Positions 35,148 through 43,899 of a stretch of DNA of 64,000 nucleotides are shown piece by piece. The stretch is from positions 2,232,001 through 2,296,000 of the forward strand of contig NZ_CP010554.1 in assembly GCF_000934545.1 (NCBI RefSeq), read 5' to 3'. Positions within the stretch are counted from its first letter, which is position 1. The number at the start of each line of letters is the position of its first letter. Made by a program: the position numbers and the translations under genes. Below the pieces are notes generated by a model. It searched no databases. It saw only the letters and a program-made list of their open reading frames with translations, and had not been told where the DNA came from. Source of the stretch: Rugosibacter aromaticivorans (GTDB taxonomy: Bacteria; Pseudomonadota; Gammaproteobacteria; Burkholderiales; Rhodocyclaceae).

Positions 35148-36190
35148 TGTTCTATCGTGCGAAAAAAAACAAACGTTGCCAGCTTTTCAGCGGCGATACC
35201 GTTTTCATCGCATGTCCATTCATTTTCCGGAATATGAATGCGCCCGAGCGGGGCACGTGTTGGTCTGGCGCTGGAGGTGCTCACCAGCGTCGGGTCACTG
35301 GAATAACACACACGAAATCCTGCGGCTTGCGCTTGGTCAAGCGTGGTTTCGTCATACGCGCCATGCGGGAAGGACATGACCGTGTCTTCGCCGCCAATAG
35401 CTTGCAGTTGCGCCCGACAAGTGGCCAGATCGTCACGGGCACGTGGATGATGCGAGAGTGGTGCATGGCTGTGTCCGTGGCCGGCGATGGTGATCCACGG
35501 GCGAAGTAAATCAAGATCGGCACGGCTGAGCATTTGCCGCGCGCCCGGCGGACGGGAAACCATCGGTTGCAAAATCGCCTGGCGTTGTGATTCATCCATC
35601 GCCGCCAAGGTGGCTGTTACATGACACAGACGAAATGCGTCGTCTTCTGCGGGTTGGCGCCGTCCCACCAGCGCCGACTTTTCATCTGGATCAAGCGCAG
35701 ATGCTCTCAGTGCCTCAACCGCAGACTCCAGGCGACTTAGCCCACCCTCTTGCGCGATAAATTCGACGAGAACATCTTGCCACCAGTCGTTGGCTTGCAG
35801 ATCAACGACCTCAGTCGCCAGAAAAAGCACGGCAGGCAAGGCGCGCTTTTTGAGTTCGGGCAAGGCATGGGTTAGTGTGTCGCGCCAGCCATCATCAAAG
35901 GTAATCAGCCCGGCGCATTGGGGCAAGCGCTGCTGACCATTCAGGTGGGCGGTGACATCGGCTTGCGAGACGATGTGGTAATGCCGCTGAATGAAATCGA
36001 GGCAACGACCAAAACCTTCGACAGAAAACGTGAATTCTTTTTCAGCGGTTTGATATTCGGCAGACTGTTTTGGCAACACGCGATGAAACATAAACACAGT
36101 GAGCGTGTGGCGATTGCGCAGGCGATGGATCAGACCGAATATCCCCACGCTGTACAAAATCTTGCGCAAGACATTTTTTGCCACGGACAT
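35144..36190 (-). CDS. Polysaccharide deacetylase (NodB-like) 1
   Basis: 348 residues. NodB features: TVFMFHRVLP near residues 30-39, GLITFDDGWRDTL (the metal-binding aspartate pair), AGHGHSHAPLSHH (histidine motif) and VMSFPHGAYDETT. It removes N- or O-acetyl groups from polysaccharide. A dispersed repeat copy (35659-35683) encodes KSALVGRR within a variable loop. It overlaps genes on both sides by 1-4 bases. No signal peptide is evident. Confidence 0.92.
   Translation of the reverse strand: MSVAKNVLRKILYSVGIFGLIHRLRNRHTLTVFMFHRVLPKQSAEYQTAEKEFTFSVEGFGRCLDFIQRHYHIVSQADVTAHLNGQQRLPQCAGLITFDDGWRDTLTHALPELKKRALPAVLFLATEVVDLQANDWWQDVLVEFIAQEGGLSRLESAVEALRASALDPDEKSALVGRRQPAEDDAFRLCHVTATLAAMDESQRQAILQPMVSRPPGARQMLSRADLDLLRPWITIAGHGHSHAPLSHHPRARDDLATCRAQLQAIGGEDTVMSFPHGAYDETTLDQAQAAGFRVCYSSDPTLVSTSSARPTRAPLGRIHIPENEWTCDENGIAAEKLATFVFFRTIEQ
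35659..35683 (+). repeat. Dispersed 25-bp repeat, copy 7
   Basis: GCCGT, CCCA, the full core CCAGCGCCGACTTTT, then C. It lies within deacetylase gene 1, read on the minus strand as KSALVGRR. First copy after the 11.8-kb gap. Confidence 0.9.
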
Positions 36191-37152
36191 TACGCCATGT
36201 CCCTTAGATGCTCTGGCCGGGAATAGAAATTTCGGATAAGTTGCAGCGCCATTTTCGGGCGCGAGGGGCCCCAGGGAGTAAAACGCGGAATTTGATAAGA
36301 CGAGGTTTTACTATCCGCCACACCCCATTGCGTGGTGACTGCATAGCGATAACCCGCCTGCTTGACCATTTGAATATGCTGCGGTGAAAAATCAACCCCC
36401 GGACGACCATTCGGGTAGGCAAATGATGTCACTGGCTTATTGATCAACCCCTCCAGAATCTCGCGCGTTTGCCCGATTTCTTCGCGCGCGCGATCGACGT
36501 CGCACAAACCAAGGATGGGGTGTTCCAGCGTGTGGGCGCCAATCTCGAAGCCCCGGTTACTGATCGCCACCAGATCGTCAACACTCATTGCGGGAACATC
36601 CGAAGAGGAAACCCCCACCTGCGTTTCGAGCTGCTCGAGAAACTCGTCTCGAATGATCGGGGGTAAATATTTGAAATGAAACTCCAGCGCATGCAAGGCG
36701 TTCGCCTTGTCTTTACTTGTCTGCATCGACAACGGTGGCAAACGAATCGCTTTTGTATCCAGCACAGGCTCGGTGCAGACCCGCACAATGTACGCCAGCC
36801 GTTCGTTCCACATGGGGCGGCCAAAAAACTGGCCCGTAGTAATGAAAAATGTCGCAGGCAAGGATTTTTCTTCCAGCACCCGCGCTGCACCGTGACGCCA
36901 TTCGGGATAGCCATCATCAAAGGTCAGTGCTGCACTCAGCGGTGGTAGCGTGTTGGCGTGCAGATGCTGAACGGCATCGCCCAGTGGCAAAACACAAAAA
37001 GTCTCCTTGATGAAATCCAGCAGGCGGGAAAACTGTGCCTCGCCGAGGTCCCCGACAAGCAGCGGATCAGCGCAGGGGGGAACTTTATGAAAAAGAAACA
37101 CGGAAAGTTTTCCGCGTGCGACCACCTGCAGCACATCACGCATCAGGTTCAT
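36190..37152 (-). CDS. Polysaccharide deacetylase (NodB-like) 2
   Basis: 320 residues. Motifs in order: LSVFLFHKVPP, AALTFDDGYPEW, EIGAHTLEHPILG and TSFAYPNGRPGVDFSP, covering the metal site and catalytic residues of NodB-type enzymes. It is a distinct sequence from deacetylase 1 and from the XrtA-type deacetylase at 46.2 kb, so three different deacetylases act in this locus. Overlaps its neighbours by one base on each side. Confidence 0.92.
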   Translation of the reverse strand: MNLMRDVLQVVARGKLSVFLFHKVPPCADPLLVGDLGEAQFSRLLDFIKETFCVLPLGDAVQHLHANTLPPLSAALTFDDGYPEWRHGAARVLEEKSLPATFFITTGQFFGRPMWNERLAYIVRVCTEPVLDTKAIRLPPLSMQTSKDKANALHALEFHFKYLPPIIRDEFLEQLETQVGVSSSDVPAMSVDDLVAISNRGFEIGAHTLEHPILGLCDVDRAREEIGQTREILEGLINKPVTSFAYPNGRPGVDFSPQHIQMVKQAGYRYAVTTQWGVADSKTSSYQIPRFTPWGPSRPKMALQLIRNFYSRPEHLRDMA

Positions 37153-38522
37153 TAGTTCGCCCCCGCAGACAGGGTAATTGGGGAAGTCGTCGGCAGACCC
37201 GTAAGCCCACTCGCCTGAACCTCACTGCGCGCCTTTGGCTCACTCAAGCTACGCTGAACCTCTTGTTTTAGAATTTCCATGAGCATCACTGCCATGTAAA
37301 TAAACTCGGTATAGGCAATGCTTACTGTCAGGCCACCGACCAGAAATGCAAAAATGGTAGCGGCCAAACTCCGCGAAAGATCAATCGCCCACTCAAGCTC
37401 AGGGCCGCCTTGTCGCGCGGCCCGGCTGATCTGAATGCCATTTTTCAACGCATTGAATAGCAACCCGATAAAAATGAAAAATCCGAGGAAACCCATATCG
37501 CCAAGTACTTCAAAATAAATACTATGTGCCGCGCGAAAAACCTGGGACTCAAACCCAACATCCACAAACCCCAAAAGCCCTTTTTGCCCTCGAAAACGAT
37601 CCCAAACAGGTTGCGTTGCCACAGCATGGAATCCGCCACCGACTATTGGATTATGTAATGCAATGGCGCTGCTCACTTGCCATGCCTCTACCCGAGTCAG
37701 AAATGAACTTTCCTGATCTGCTTCCTGAATGGTTTCCATGCGATCAGTCCAATCTGTAGGCGCAATCGCAACGACAAAAATAATCCCCGCGATAAAGACG
37801 GTCAGCGCAGGAAGTCTTTTTCTACTGGTCATTACCAGCCATAGTCCCACCGCTGCCATGGCGACAAACCCGCCGCGCGATCGCGTGCCGATGATAGCCG
37901 CAATGGTGATGATGGCCACGGCCAAGGCCGCGAGCCTGAGCCAGCGGATTTTTGCGTAGCTCGCCATGTAAAGCAAAGGCGGCACTGCCATCACCAGCAT
38001 GACCGCAAAGTGATTGTTGTCGCCAAACTTTACAAACCCTCTGACCAGATGCGACCCGCCACTGGAGAAAAATTTCAGGCCGTCAATGAGCCCATGGAAC
38101 CCCATGCCCAGGCACATCACCAGCACAAAGGCATGAATTCGATAACGTTTGACAATCACCAAAGGCATGAGCGCAGCAAAGACGAGTTCTTTCCAGAAAC
38201 GATCGTACAAAAACCAATTGAGCCTATTCCCGTCATAAGCAAACAACGCAGACAGGCTGCCCTGTAAAAAAAACAGGATTAACAGCACGACCGTGGCATT
38301 TGCATTCAGTGTTCCGCGTTCTGTATCCTTTTTGAGTAAAACCATCAGCAAGGTAATCAAGGCAAATATGAAGTTCAACTTAACCGGCGCCATGAAACCA
38401 AAAAGATAATTGTCGATGGCAATCAGCCCTGTCCAGCCCCAAATAAGGTAGGCAACAAACGCATTGCGAAATGCCAATGGCAACAGAACGAGAAACCCGA
38501 CAAGAAACATCAGGTCACGCAT
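37152..38522 (-). CDS. O-antigen-ligase-like protein, XrtA-associated (putative O-glycosylation ligase)
   Basis: About 456 residues, roughly 12 membrane segments. The N-terminus MRDLMFLVGFLVLLPLAFRN and WGWTGLIAIDNYLFGFMAPV is typical of the putative O-glycosylation ligase found with exosortase A. The Wzy_C-like part includes IIGTRSRGGFVAMA. It would polymerise lipid-linked units or attach glycan to sorted proteins; which one is not established. ATG at 38522 was chosen because AGGGGA precedes it and the family starts there. It overlaps the small gene upstream by 8 bases. Confidence 0.9.
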   Translation of the reverse strand: MRDLMFLVGFLVLLPLAFRNAFVAYLIWGWTGLIAIDNYLFGFMAPVKLNFIFALITLLMVLLKKDTERGTLNANATVVLLILFFLQGSLSALFAYDGNRLNWFLYDRFWKELVFAALMPLVIVKRYRIHAFVLVMCLGMGFHGLIDGLKFFSSGGSHLVRGFVKFGDNNHFAVMLVMAVPPLLYMASYAKIRWLRLAALAVAIITIAAIIGTRSRGGFVAMAAVGLWLVMTSRKRLPALTVFIAGIIFVVAIAPTDWTDRMETIQEADQESSFLTRVEAWQVSSAIALHNPIVGGGFHAVATQPVWDRFRGQKGLLGFVDVGFESQVFRAAHSIYFEVLGDMGFLGFFIFIGLLFNALKNGIQISRAARQGGPELEWAIDLSRSLAATIFAFLVGGLTVSIAYTEFIYMAVMLMEILKQEVQRSLSEPKARSEVQASGLTGLPTTSPITLSAGAN

Positions 38523-38688
38523 GCGGTTCCCCTTGATCGACAAAAGTTTTCTTTTTTTTGCGCACTCGCGTGACTGAATAGGCAAACCATCCCATAGCTT
38601 CTGGATTATTGCTACGCGACACCCGCAGCACACCTAGACATAAAAAAATCAGGCTGATCACATCCAGCGTCAGCAACAAAGCTTCCAT
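38515..38688 (-). CDS. Small single-pass membrane protein (57 aa)
   Basis: 57 residues: one membrane segment at the N-terminus (ALLLTLDVISLIFLCLGVLR), then a polar part with a lysine cluster (RVRKKKKTF). ATG at 38688 has GAGGTG a few bases upstream. Its 3' end overlaps the ligase start by 8 bases, typical of translational coupling. The gap between the glycosyltransferase at 38738 and the ligase would otherwise be unexplained. I do not recognise the family; it may be an accessory subunit of the ligase. Confidence 0.6.
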   Translation of the reverse strand: MEALLLTLDVISLIFLCLGVLRVSRSNNPEAMGWFAYSVTRVRKKKKTFVDQGEPHA

Positions 38689-38737
38689 GGTTACACCTCA
38701 AAAAAACACGACAAGCCATCCAAAAGAGGCATGGCGA

Positions 38738-39949
38738 TTACCGTTTGACAAGGCTGGCGAATAACTGCATTGCATTATCAGCCCATTGTTCCCAACTGTT
38801 TTGTTCGGCATAGTGCCGTATTGCATTTTCATCATAAGTGGTTTGTGCCGCAGCTTGCATCGCCGCAGCAAAAGCCGCCGCAGTGCGTGGCTCAACCACG
38901 CTGCCATACGCGGGTTGATTAATGGCATCCTTGGCTGAGCTGACATTGGAGGTAAGCACCGGGCGGCCACAGGCCATCGCCTCGAAATACACGGTGGCCC
39001 AGCCTTCGGAGCTGCTCGACAGCAACAGCCAATCGGCCGCGCCCATCCAGAACGCTACTTCATCATGCCGACGCTGGCCGGTCAAAATAACATCGTTTTG
39101 CAATCCCAAGGCGACGACTTCACTTTCAAGCCGTTGTCGATTAGGGCCATCGCCCACCAGCACGATGAGCGGAACCTGCTCCCCCTGCTGCCGGATTTCA
39201 ACAAGTGCATGCAGAATCAGCGATTGGTCTTTGCGGTCAATCAAAAAACCAACATAAACACCTATTTTTCGATCCAGCGGCAAACCCAACCGGGTACGGC
39301 ATTCGCTCTGTGAACGAACAGAAAATTTTGTCGGGTCGACGCCGTTGGTTAAAAAGACGGCCCTTTCCGTTGAGCAACCGAGCTCGATACTACGACGCAT
39401 CAAGTCCGAGCTGACTGAGATCACTCGATCAGCATGGCGTAATGTCCATCGCGTCATGGCGCCTGCCACGGGAATGTCCGGGTATTGGCGCAAGTCCGAC
39501 CCATGGCAGGTCACCACGACAGGTGCGCCGATGGCACGGCCCAGGCGCGTGGCCGCATAGCCATCGGGAAAAGCGAAATGGCCATCAATCACATCAGGTC
39601 GCCAGCCGTCATAGTTTGATTCAAGATCATGGTGCGCACTCCGCGCCATGGTGACACCCTGCAACCAGGTGGCTGTGCCAGGCACCGAAGCGTAACGCGG
39701 ATAGGTGGCGCGGATATTTCCTTCTACCGTACCTTGGCGTTCAACGCGGGTCCATTTTTTCCAGTCTTCTTTTCCCGGCAGCCACTTGGGGTAATAGGGT
39801 GTAGGCACCATCACACGGACATCCGCATGGACAGCCAACGCCTTGGCGCGCTCTATACAGAAAGTGCCGAACGCCGGGAATGCCTGGCTGGGGAAGAGCC
39901 GGGTCAGCATGAGTATCTTCAAGCGCTTCACTGTCGTCTTTACCTTCAA
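38738..39949 (-). CDS. GT4 glycosyltransferase
   Basis: 403 residues, GT-B fold. Visible features: ILMLTRLFPSQAFPAFGTFC, DVIDGHFAFPDGYAA, VVVTCHGSDLRQYP, KIGVYVGFLIDRKDQSL (donor-binding half), LIVLVGDGPNRQRL and SSSEGWATVYFEAMACGRPV with the conserved glutamate of GT4. Its start overlaps the stop of the preceding glycosyltransferase gene by 4 bases. Donor unknown. Confidence 0.92.
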   Translation of the reverse strand: MKVKTTVKRLKILMLTRLFPSQAFPAFGTFCIERAKALAVHADVRVMVPTPYYPKWLPGKEDWKKWTRVERQGTVEGNIRATYPRYASVPGTATWLQGVTMARSAHHDLESNYDGWRPDVIDGHFAFPDGYAATRLGRAIGAPVVVTCHGSDLRQYPDIPVAGAMTRWTLRHADRVISVSSDLMRRSIELGCSTERAVFLTNGVDPTKFSVRSQSECRTRLGLPLDRKIGVYVGFLIDRKDQSLILHALVEIRQQGEQVPLIVLVGDGPNRQRLESEVVALGLQNDVILTGQRRHDEVAFWMGAADWLLLSSSSEGWATVYFEAMACGRPVLTSNVSSAKDAINQPAYGSVVEPRTAAAFAAAMQAAAQTTYDENAIRHYAEQNSWEQWADNAMQLFASLVKR

Positions 39950-41118
39950 ACAGAATTAACAGGTTGTGTCTGATGCTGAAGTTTCCCGCCAAACAAGGCC
40001 GCGTAACGCGCCAGCACATCATCCAGCCCATAGCGCTGGATGATGGATGCTCTGGCAGCCAGATGATCGCCCTCAGCACGCAAACCATACTGTTTCAGTA
40101 ACTCAGCTGCCAGCGCTGATGTGTCTTCTGATGGAATCAAACTGCCATACCGACCATTTTTCAGCAGCGCGGCATTGCCGCCCACCTGAGTGGCAATAAT
40201 TGGCAGACCGGTGGCCATGGCTTCTTGCAGCGTGCATGAGGTGGCTTCCGACAAAGACGGCAGCACAAAGCAATCCATCGCGCGTAATAGTTCAGGAATA
40301 TCGGCACGCACACCGGCTAACCACACCTTGTCCGCGATATTTACCTCAGCAATGCGTTGTGCGATTGCTTCATGCAACGGACCTTCGCCAACCATGACCA
40401 GCCGCATGTCTGCCGTGCCGGGCGCGTTCGATTGCACTAACTGAATAAAAGCTTCCACCAGCAAGAGCGGATTTTTAACTAGCGCCTGACGACCTATCGT
40501 GCCGATCACCCAATGCTCGCCTTGTCGAAAAGGAAACCCGGCCGGTGGTGCATCGTCGTCTTGACGTGGGCGAAAGCGCTCGATATCCACGCCGTTCGGG
40601 ATGAAATGCAGCCGTGCTGCAGGGACGCCGATTTGATTGAGCAAATAATCCCGCTGCGGCTCGGCCACAGCGATGAACTCATGCACGAAGGGTTTGTAAA
40701 GTCGCCGTAAAAACCGATAACGCGCATTGCTGCCGCCCAGCTCACCCACATCCCAGCCATGTTCCGCATGGACACGCAGCGGGATGCGCGCCAATGCGGC
40801 CATCGGAGCAAACTCCATCGCGGCCAGATTGCAACTGTGCAGCACATCAGGCTTGAGCCGACGCAACAAACGATAGACTTTGGGATACAGCCCAAAGGGC
40901 TGGCCGGGGCGTTTATTGAGGGAAATGACTTCGACATCGGGCCGCGTGATGCGTGCGGCAAACGCCGGGTCGGCCTCGGTCAAGGCAACGACCGTATGCC
41001 GAAAGGACTGATGCGGCAGCCCGTTGATGAGCTGAACGATCACATTTTCCAGCCCGCCCGTGGCGAAGCGATACACCAGATGCACCACATGACAGGGCTT
41101 GGCGACGGACAACCTCAA
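39946..41118 (-). CDS. XrtA-associated glycosyltransferase (GT4, TIGR03088-like)
   Basis: 390 residues. The N-terminal pattern HVVHLVYRFATGGLENVIVQ and RVHAEHGWDVGELGGSN match the GT4 subfamily that occurs with PEP-CTERM/exosortase A loci. The C-terminal half has RLVMVGEGPLHEAI and PSLSEATSCTLQEAMATGLP. It overlaps the genes on both sides by 4 bases. It should add one sugar of the repeat unit at the cytoplasmic face. Confidence 0.92.
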   Translation of the reverse strand: MRLSVAKPCHVVHLVYRFATGGLENVIVQLINGLPHQSFRHTVVALTEADPAFAARITRPDVEVISLNKRPGQPFGLYPKVYRLLRRLKPDVLHSCNLAAMEFAPMAALARIPLRVHAEHGWDVGELGGSNARYRFLRRLYKPFVHEFIAVAEPQRDYLLNQIGVPAARLHFIPNGVDIERFRPRQDDDAPPAGFPFRQGEHWVIGTIGRQALVKNPLLLVEAFIQLVQSNAPGTADMRLVMVGEGPLHEAIAQRIAEVNIADKVWLAGVRADIPELLRAMDCFVLPSLSEATSCTLQEAMATGLPIIATQVGGNAALLKNGRYGSLIPSEDTSALAAELLKQYGLRAEGDHLAARASIIQRYGLDDVLARYAALFGGKLQHQTQPVNSV

Positions 41119-42293
41119 TCCCTCCGTGGCTGCCGGGCGGCGCTTGTCAGGCTGGCAGCTAAACCAACCACACGACGGGCATTGCCGTCCCAGGTTAAAT
41201 CCAGTTTCTCAATCGTCGCACGGGCGCCGGAGCTTAATTTTTCGCGCAGTGCATCATCGGCGCACAGACGGCTCAAGGCCTGCTCAAAACCGGTGGGTTC
41301 ATCGGCATCGAACAGGAATGCATTTTCACCATCGCTCAGCACTTCGAGCAAGTTGGGGGTTCGCGGCGCAATGATGGCTTTACCCAACACCAGATATTCC
41401 ATGAGTTTCAAGGGTGAGGCATAGGGCACCACCGCGGGTTGCAGGGCAATGTCAAAGGCGGCGACCCAATCGGGCACCTGGTCGCGGTGAATCACCCCAG
41501 TAAAGGTGACACGGTCCCTTAACCCCAGTTGCTGCGCCAGGGTTTCCAGATCATGACGCACCGGGCCATCGCCGACGATGGCTAGATGCACGTTGCTCGG
41601 GGCGGCGGCTGTCGCCATCCAGCGAATGACGCGATCCACGCCGTGCCATTCGCGCACGAAGCCGGTAAACCCCAGCACGAGCTTGCCGGTGAGGCCACGC
41701 TGTGCTTTGGCAAAAGTCGGCGCTGGTGCGACGGCGAAATGGGCGCGATTAATGCCATTGGGTATCACCATGATGCGTGCTTCGGGCACCCCGTATGCCT
41801 TGACATGCCCTGCCAGCACGTGTGTGACGGGCAACACAGTGTCCGCACTGCGCCAGGCCATGCCTTCAGCCCAATGTGCCAGACGCGGCAGCGCCAGCCC
41901 ACCGCTATGCTGGGAGCGTTCCAACACCAGCGGGGCATTGACTTCCAGCAGCAGCGGAATGCGCAAGCGGCGCTTGAGCAGCACGCCGGCGAGTAGATAC
42001 AGGTTATAGCGCTCATAGATCACATCAGGCTGAAACGTTTTTGCTGCCTGCGCCAGACGGCGGTAAGCCACCAGGCTGTACGTCAGCTCCAGCAGCTCGT
42101 ACAGCGCATTGGGCAATGCGCTACGCAGACGATATACCCAGCCGACATTTTCGCCCATCTGCCCGGCATCGCTCACCGCCGGAGCCACCACCCGAACTTC
42201 ATGCCCTTGCGCACGCAAGGCGGCAATCATTTCTTCAATGTGGACGGCTTGGCCATCCTTTGAAGCGGTGCGGTGGTGGTAGAGAATTTTCAT
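41115..42293 (-). CDS. GT4 glycosyltransferase
   Basis: 392 residues. Starts with MKILYHHRTASKDGQAVHIE, then typical GT4 features: VLGFTGFVREWHGVDRVIRW, LAIVGDGPVRHDLE and ALQPAVVPYASPLKLMEYLV with the conserved glutamate. Residues about 187-194 (AVAPAPTF) are encoded by a dispersed repeat copy (41711-41735), in the linker before the C-terminal domain. It lies 13 bases downstream of the exosortase gene. Confidence 0.9.
   Translation of the reverse strand: MKILYHHRTASKDGQAVHIEEMIAALRAQGHEVRVVAPAVSDAGQMGENVGWVYRLRSALPNALYELLELTYSLVAYRRLAQAAKTFQPDVIYERYNLYLLAGVLLKRRLRIPLLLEVNAPLVLERSQHSGGLALPRLAHWAEGMAWRSADTVLPVTHVLAGHVKAYGVPEARIMVIPNGINRAHFAVAPAPTFAKAQRGLTGKLVLGFTGFVREWHGVDRVIRWMATAAAPSNVHLAIVGDGPVRHDLETLAQQLGLRDRVTFTGVIHRDQVPDWVAAFDIALQPAVVPYASPLKLMEYLVLGKAIIAPRTPNLLEVLSDGENAFLFDADEPTGFEQALSRLCADDALREKLSSGARATIEKLDLTWDGNARRVVGLAASLTSAARQPRRD
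41711..41735 (-). repeat. Dispersed 25-bp repeat, copy 8
   Basis: On the minus strand: GCCGT, CGCA, core CCAGCGCCGACTTTT, then G. It lies in a GT4 gene, in frame as AVAPAPTF. Confidence 0.9.
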
Positions 42294-42306
42294 GGATTAA
42301 CGTAAA

Positions 42307-43899
42307 TCAACGCGCATGCCGTGCCTGCTCAAGCAACGTGCCTAACGCGGGGCCCGCCTCGGCAAGAAATTTTTCCAGTGCGGCGTCTGCCTCACCAGGC
42401 GACGCTTCCCGGGCATACATAAACACAGCGGCAGAGTCATCACCATGGCCTCGCAACCGCGCCAGTGCGAGCCAGAGTTTGCCCAGGAAATCACTGCTGA
42501 CCAACCGCCCGTCGATCCAGTACCAATACCAGACGCGCAACTGCACGGGCTCAGCGGTAAGCGCACGCTGCTGTTCCAGCTGCGCACTTTGTACAACCAG
42601 CGATTGCCCTGCCAGCGTGACCGTATGCGTGCCGCGCTCGATCTGCAGCCAGTTTTCATCGCCGCTTTTTACCAGCGCGTTTTCTGAACTGATGAGTTTG
42701 CGGTCATAGCCCTGATGCCGGTAGTAAGCAATATGCACGCCGACGCGTTGCGCGCCTTGGCTAAAAGACGCGATTTCGGTTACTGACGGATTGGCAAATG
42801 CGGGCTGCCAGGTGCTGAGAGATTGTGCATCCTGAGTCCAACCTCCCATCGCCAAAGCTTGGATAGAAAGGGTGGGCGCTGCGCCGCTATTTTGAGTATC
42901 CAACATCTTGAGCGCACCCTGCGGTAAGAGCGCAACGCTTAACGCGAGCAGCGTAGCGGTAACAAAACCTTGCGCAGTGCCATGGTTTTTCGCATCACTT
43001 TTCGCATTAGCGGCGGCCGACGCTGCAACAGTTTCTGTCATCAAGGCAGCGTCGTCGTCATCTTCGCGCCAACGCATGCCGATGGCAAACATGATCAGAA
43101 TGACGATGCCAAAGAAAACCCAGCCATAAATTAGATGGTCAGCACCCGTAGCCAGTTCGTTACCCGACAAATGGCCCAGCATGACAATAAGGTAGGCACG
43201 AACCCAGTTGGCGATCACCGGAACAATAATGGAAACACCGACGAAGATCAGTCGACGCTTGATCGAGCGATAGTTGAGATAGGCGAAGAGCGTGCCAACG
43301 GTCATTGATGCGATCAGATAACGCACCCCGCTACAGGCTTCCACCACGGACCAGCGGCCGGAAGGAATGACAAACTGCAGCCCTTCCTGGAAGACCGGTA
43401 CGCCCGATGCGCGTAAACCCAGCACCGTCATGGTAGCGGTCCATTCCATGAACTTGGGCATGACAAATTCGCCAATCGGCACGGCAAAAAACAGGAAGCA
43501 CAGGGGGAAAGTGATCTGCTTCGCGGCCGGGAGACCAATGACCAGCGGCACAACGAGAATAAGCATGGCAGTGAATGCCAGTTGCGTCACGGCATTGACG
43601 GCTGCCAACTCGCCAAGCAGCCAGACAAAAGCCAACATCAACAAGGGCAGAGCAAGCCATAACGCAGGATGCGGCTGGAATCGCGCCAGCACTTTACGCT
43701 TTTCCCAGATCAGCCAAAGACTGATGGGGGCGACCAAAAATGCATGCGTAAATGTTTCTGAACGCCACCAGATGGAGACCATGCCGAACGCAGTAGTGCG
43801 GTAAATAGCGATAAGACTCGCAACAGCGATCATGATCGACAGCACGGCGAGGCGCCATGAAAAAGTCGGCGCTGGCGAGACGGCAGGTACGGCATTCAT
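42307..43899 (-). CDS. xrtA: Exosortase A fused to EpsI
   Basis: 530 residues. Residues ~15-280 form the eight-segment exosortase A membrane domain with the catalytic triad: Cys189 in VVEACSGVRYL, Arg234 in NWVRAYLIVMLGHLS and His255 in GADHLIYGWVFFG. Residues ~310-525 form the periplasmic EpsI domain (RVWYWYWIDGRLVSSDFLGK). XrtA cleaves and sorts PEP-CTERM proteins, such as the one at 12.8 kb, coupled to exopolysaccharide export. Residues 6-13 (AVSPAPTF) come from a dispersed repeat placed just after the start codon. It overlaps the upstream glycosyltransferase gene by 4 bases. Confidence 0.97.
   Translation of the reverse strand: MNAVPAVSPAPTFSWRLAVLSIMIAVASLIAIYRTTAFGMVSIWWRSETFTHAFLVAPISLWLIWEKRKVLARFQPHPALWLALPLLMLAFVWLLGELAAVNAVTQLAFTAMLILVVPLVIGLPAAKQITFPLCFLFFAVPIGEFVMPKFMEWTATMTVLGLRASGVPVFQEGLQFVIPSGRWSVVEACSGVRYLIASMTVGTLFAYLNYRSIKRRLIFVGVSIIVPVIANWVRAYLIVMLGHLSGNELATGADHLIYGWVFFGIVILIMFAIGMRWREDDDDAALMTETVAASAAANAKSDAKNHGTAQGFVTATLLALSVALLPQGALKMLDTQNSGAAPTLSIQALAMGGWTQDAQSLSTWQPAFANPSVTEIASFSQGAQRVGVHIAYYRHQGYDRKLISSENALVKSGDENWLQIERGTHTVTLAGQSLVVQSAQLEQQRALTAEPVQLRVWYWYWIDGRLVSSDFLGKLWLALARLRGHGDDSAAVFMYAREASPGEADAALEKFLAEAGPALGTLLEQARHAR
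43860..43884 (-). repeat. Dispersed 25-bp repeat, copy 9
   Basis: On the minus strand: GCCGT, CTCG, core CCAGCGCCGACTTTT, T. It codes for residues 6-13 of the exosortase, directly after the start. Confidence 0.9.
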
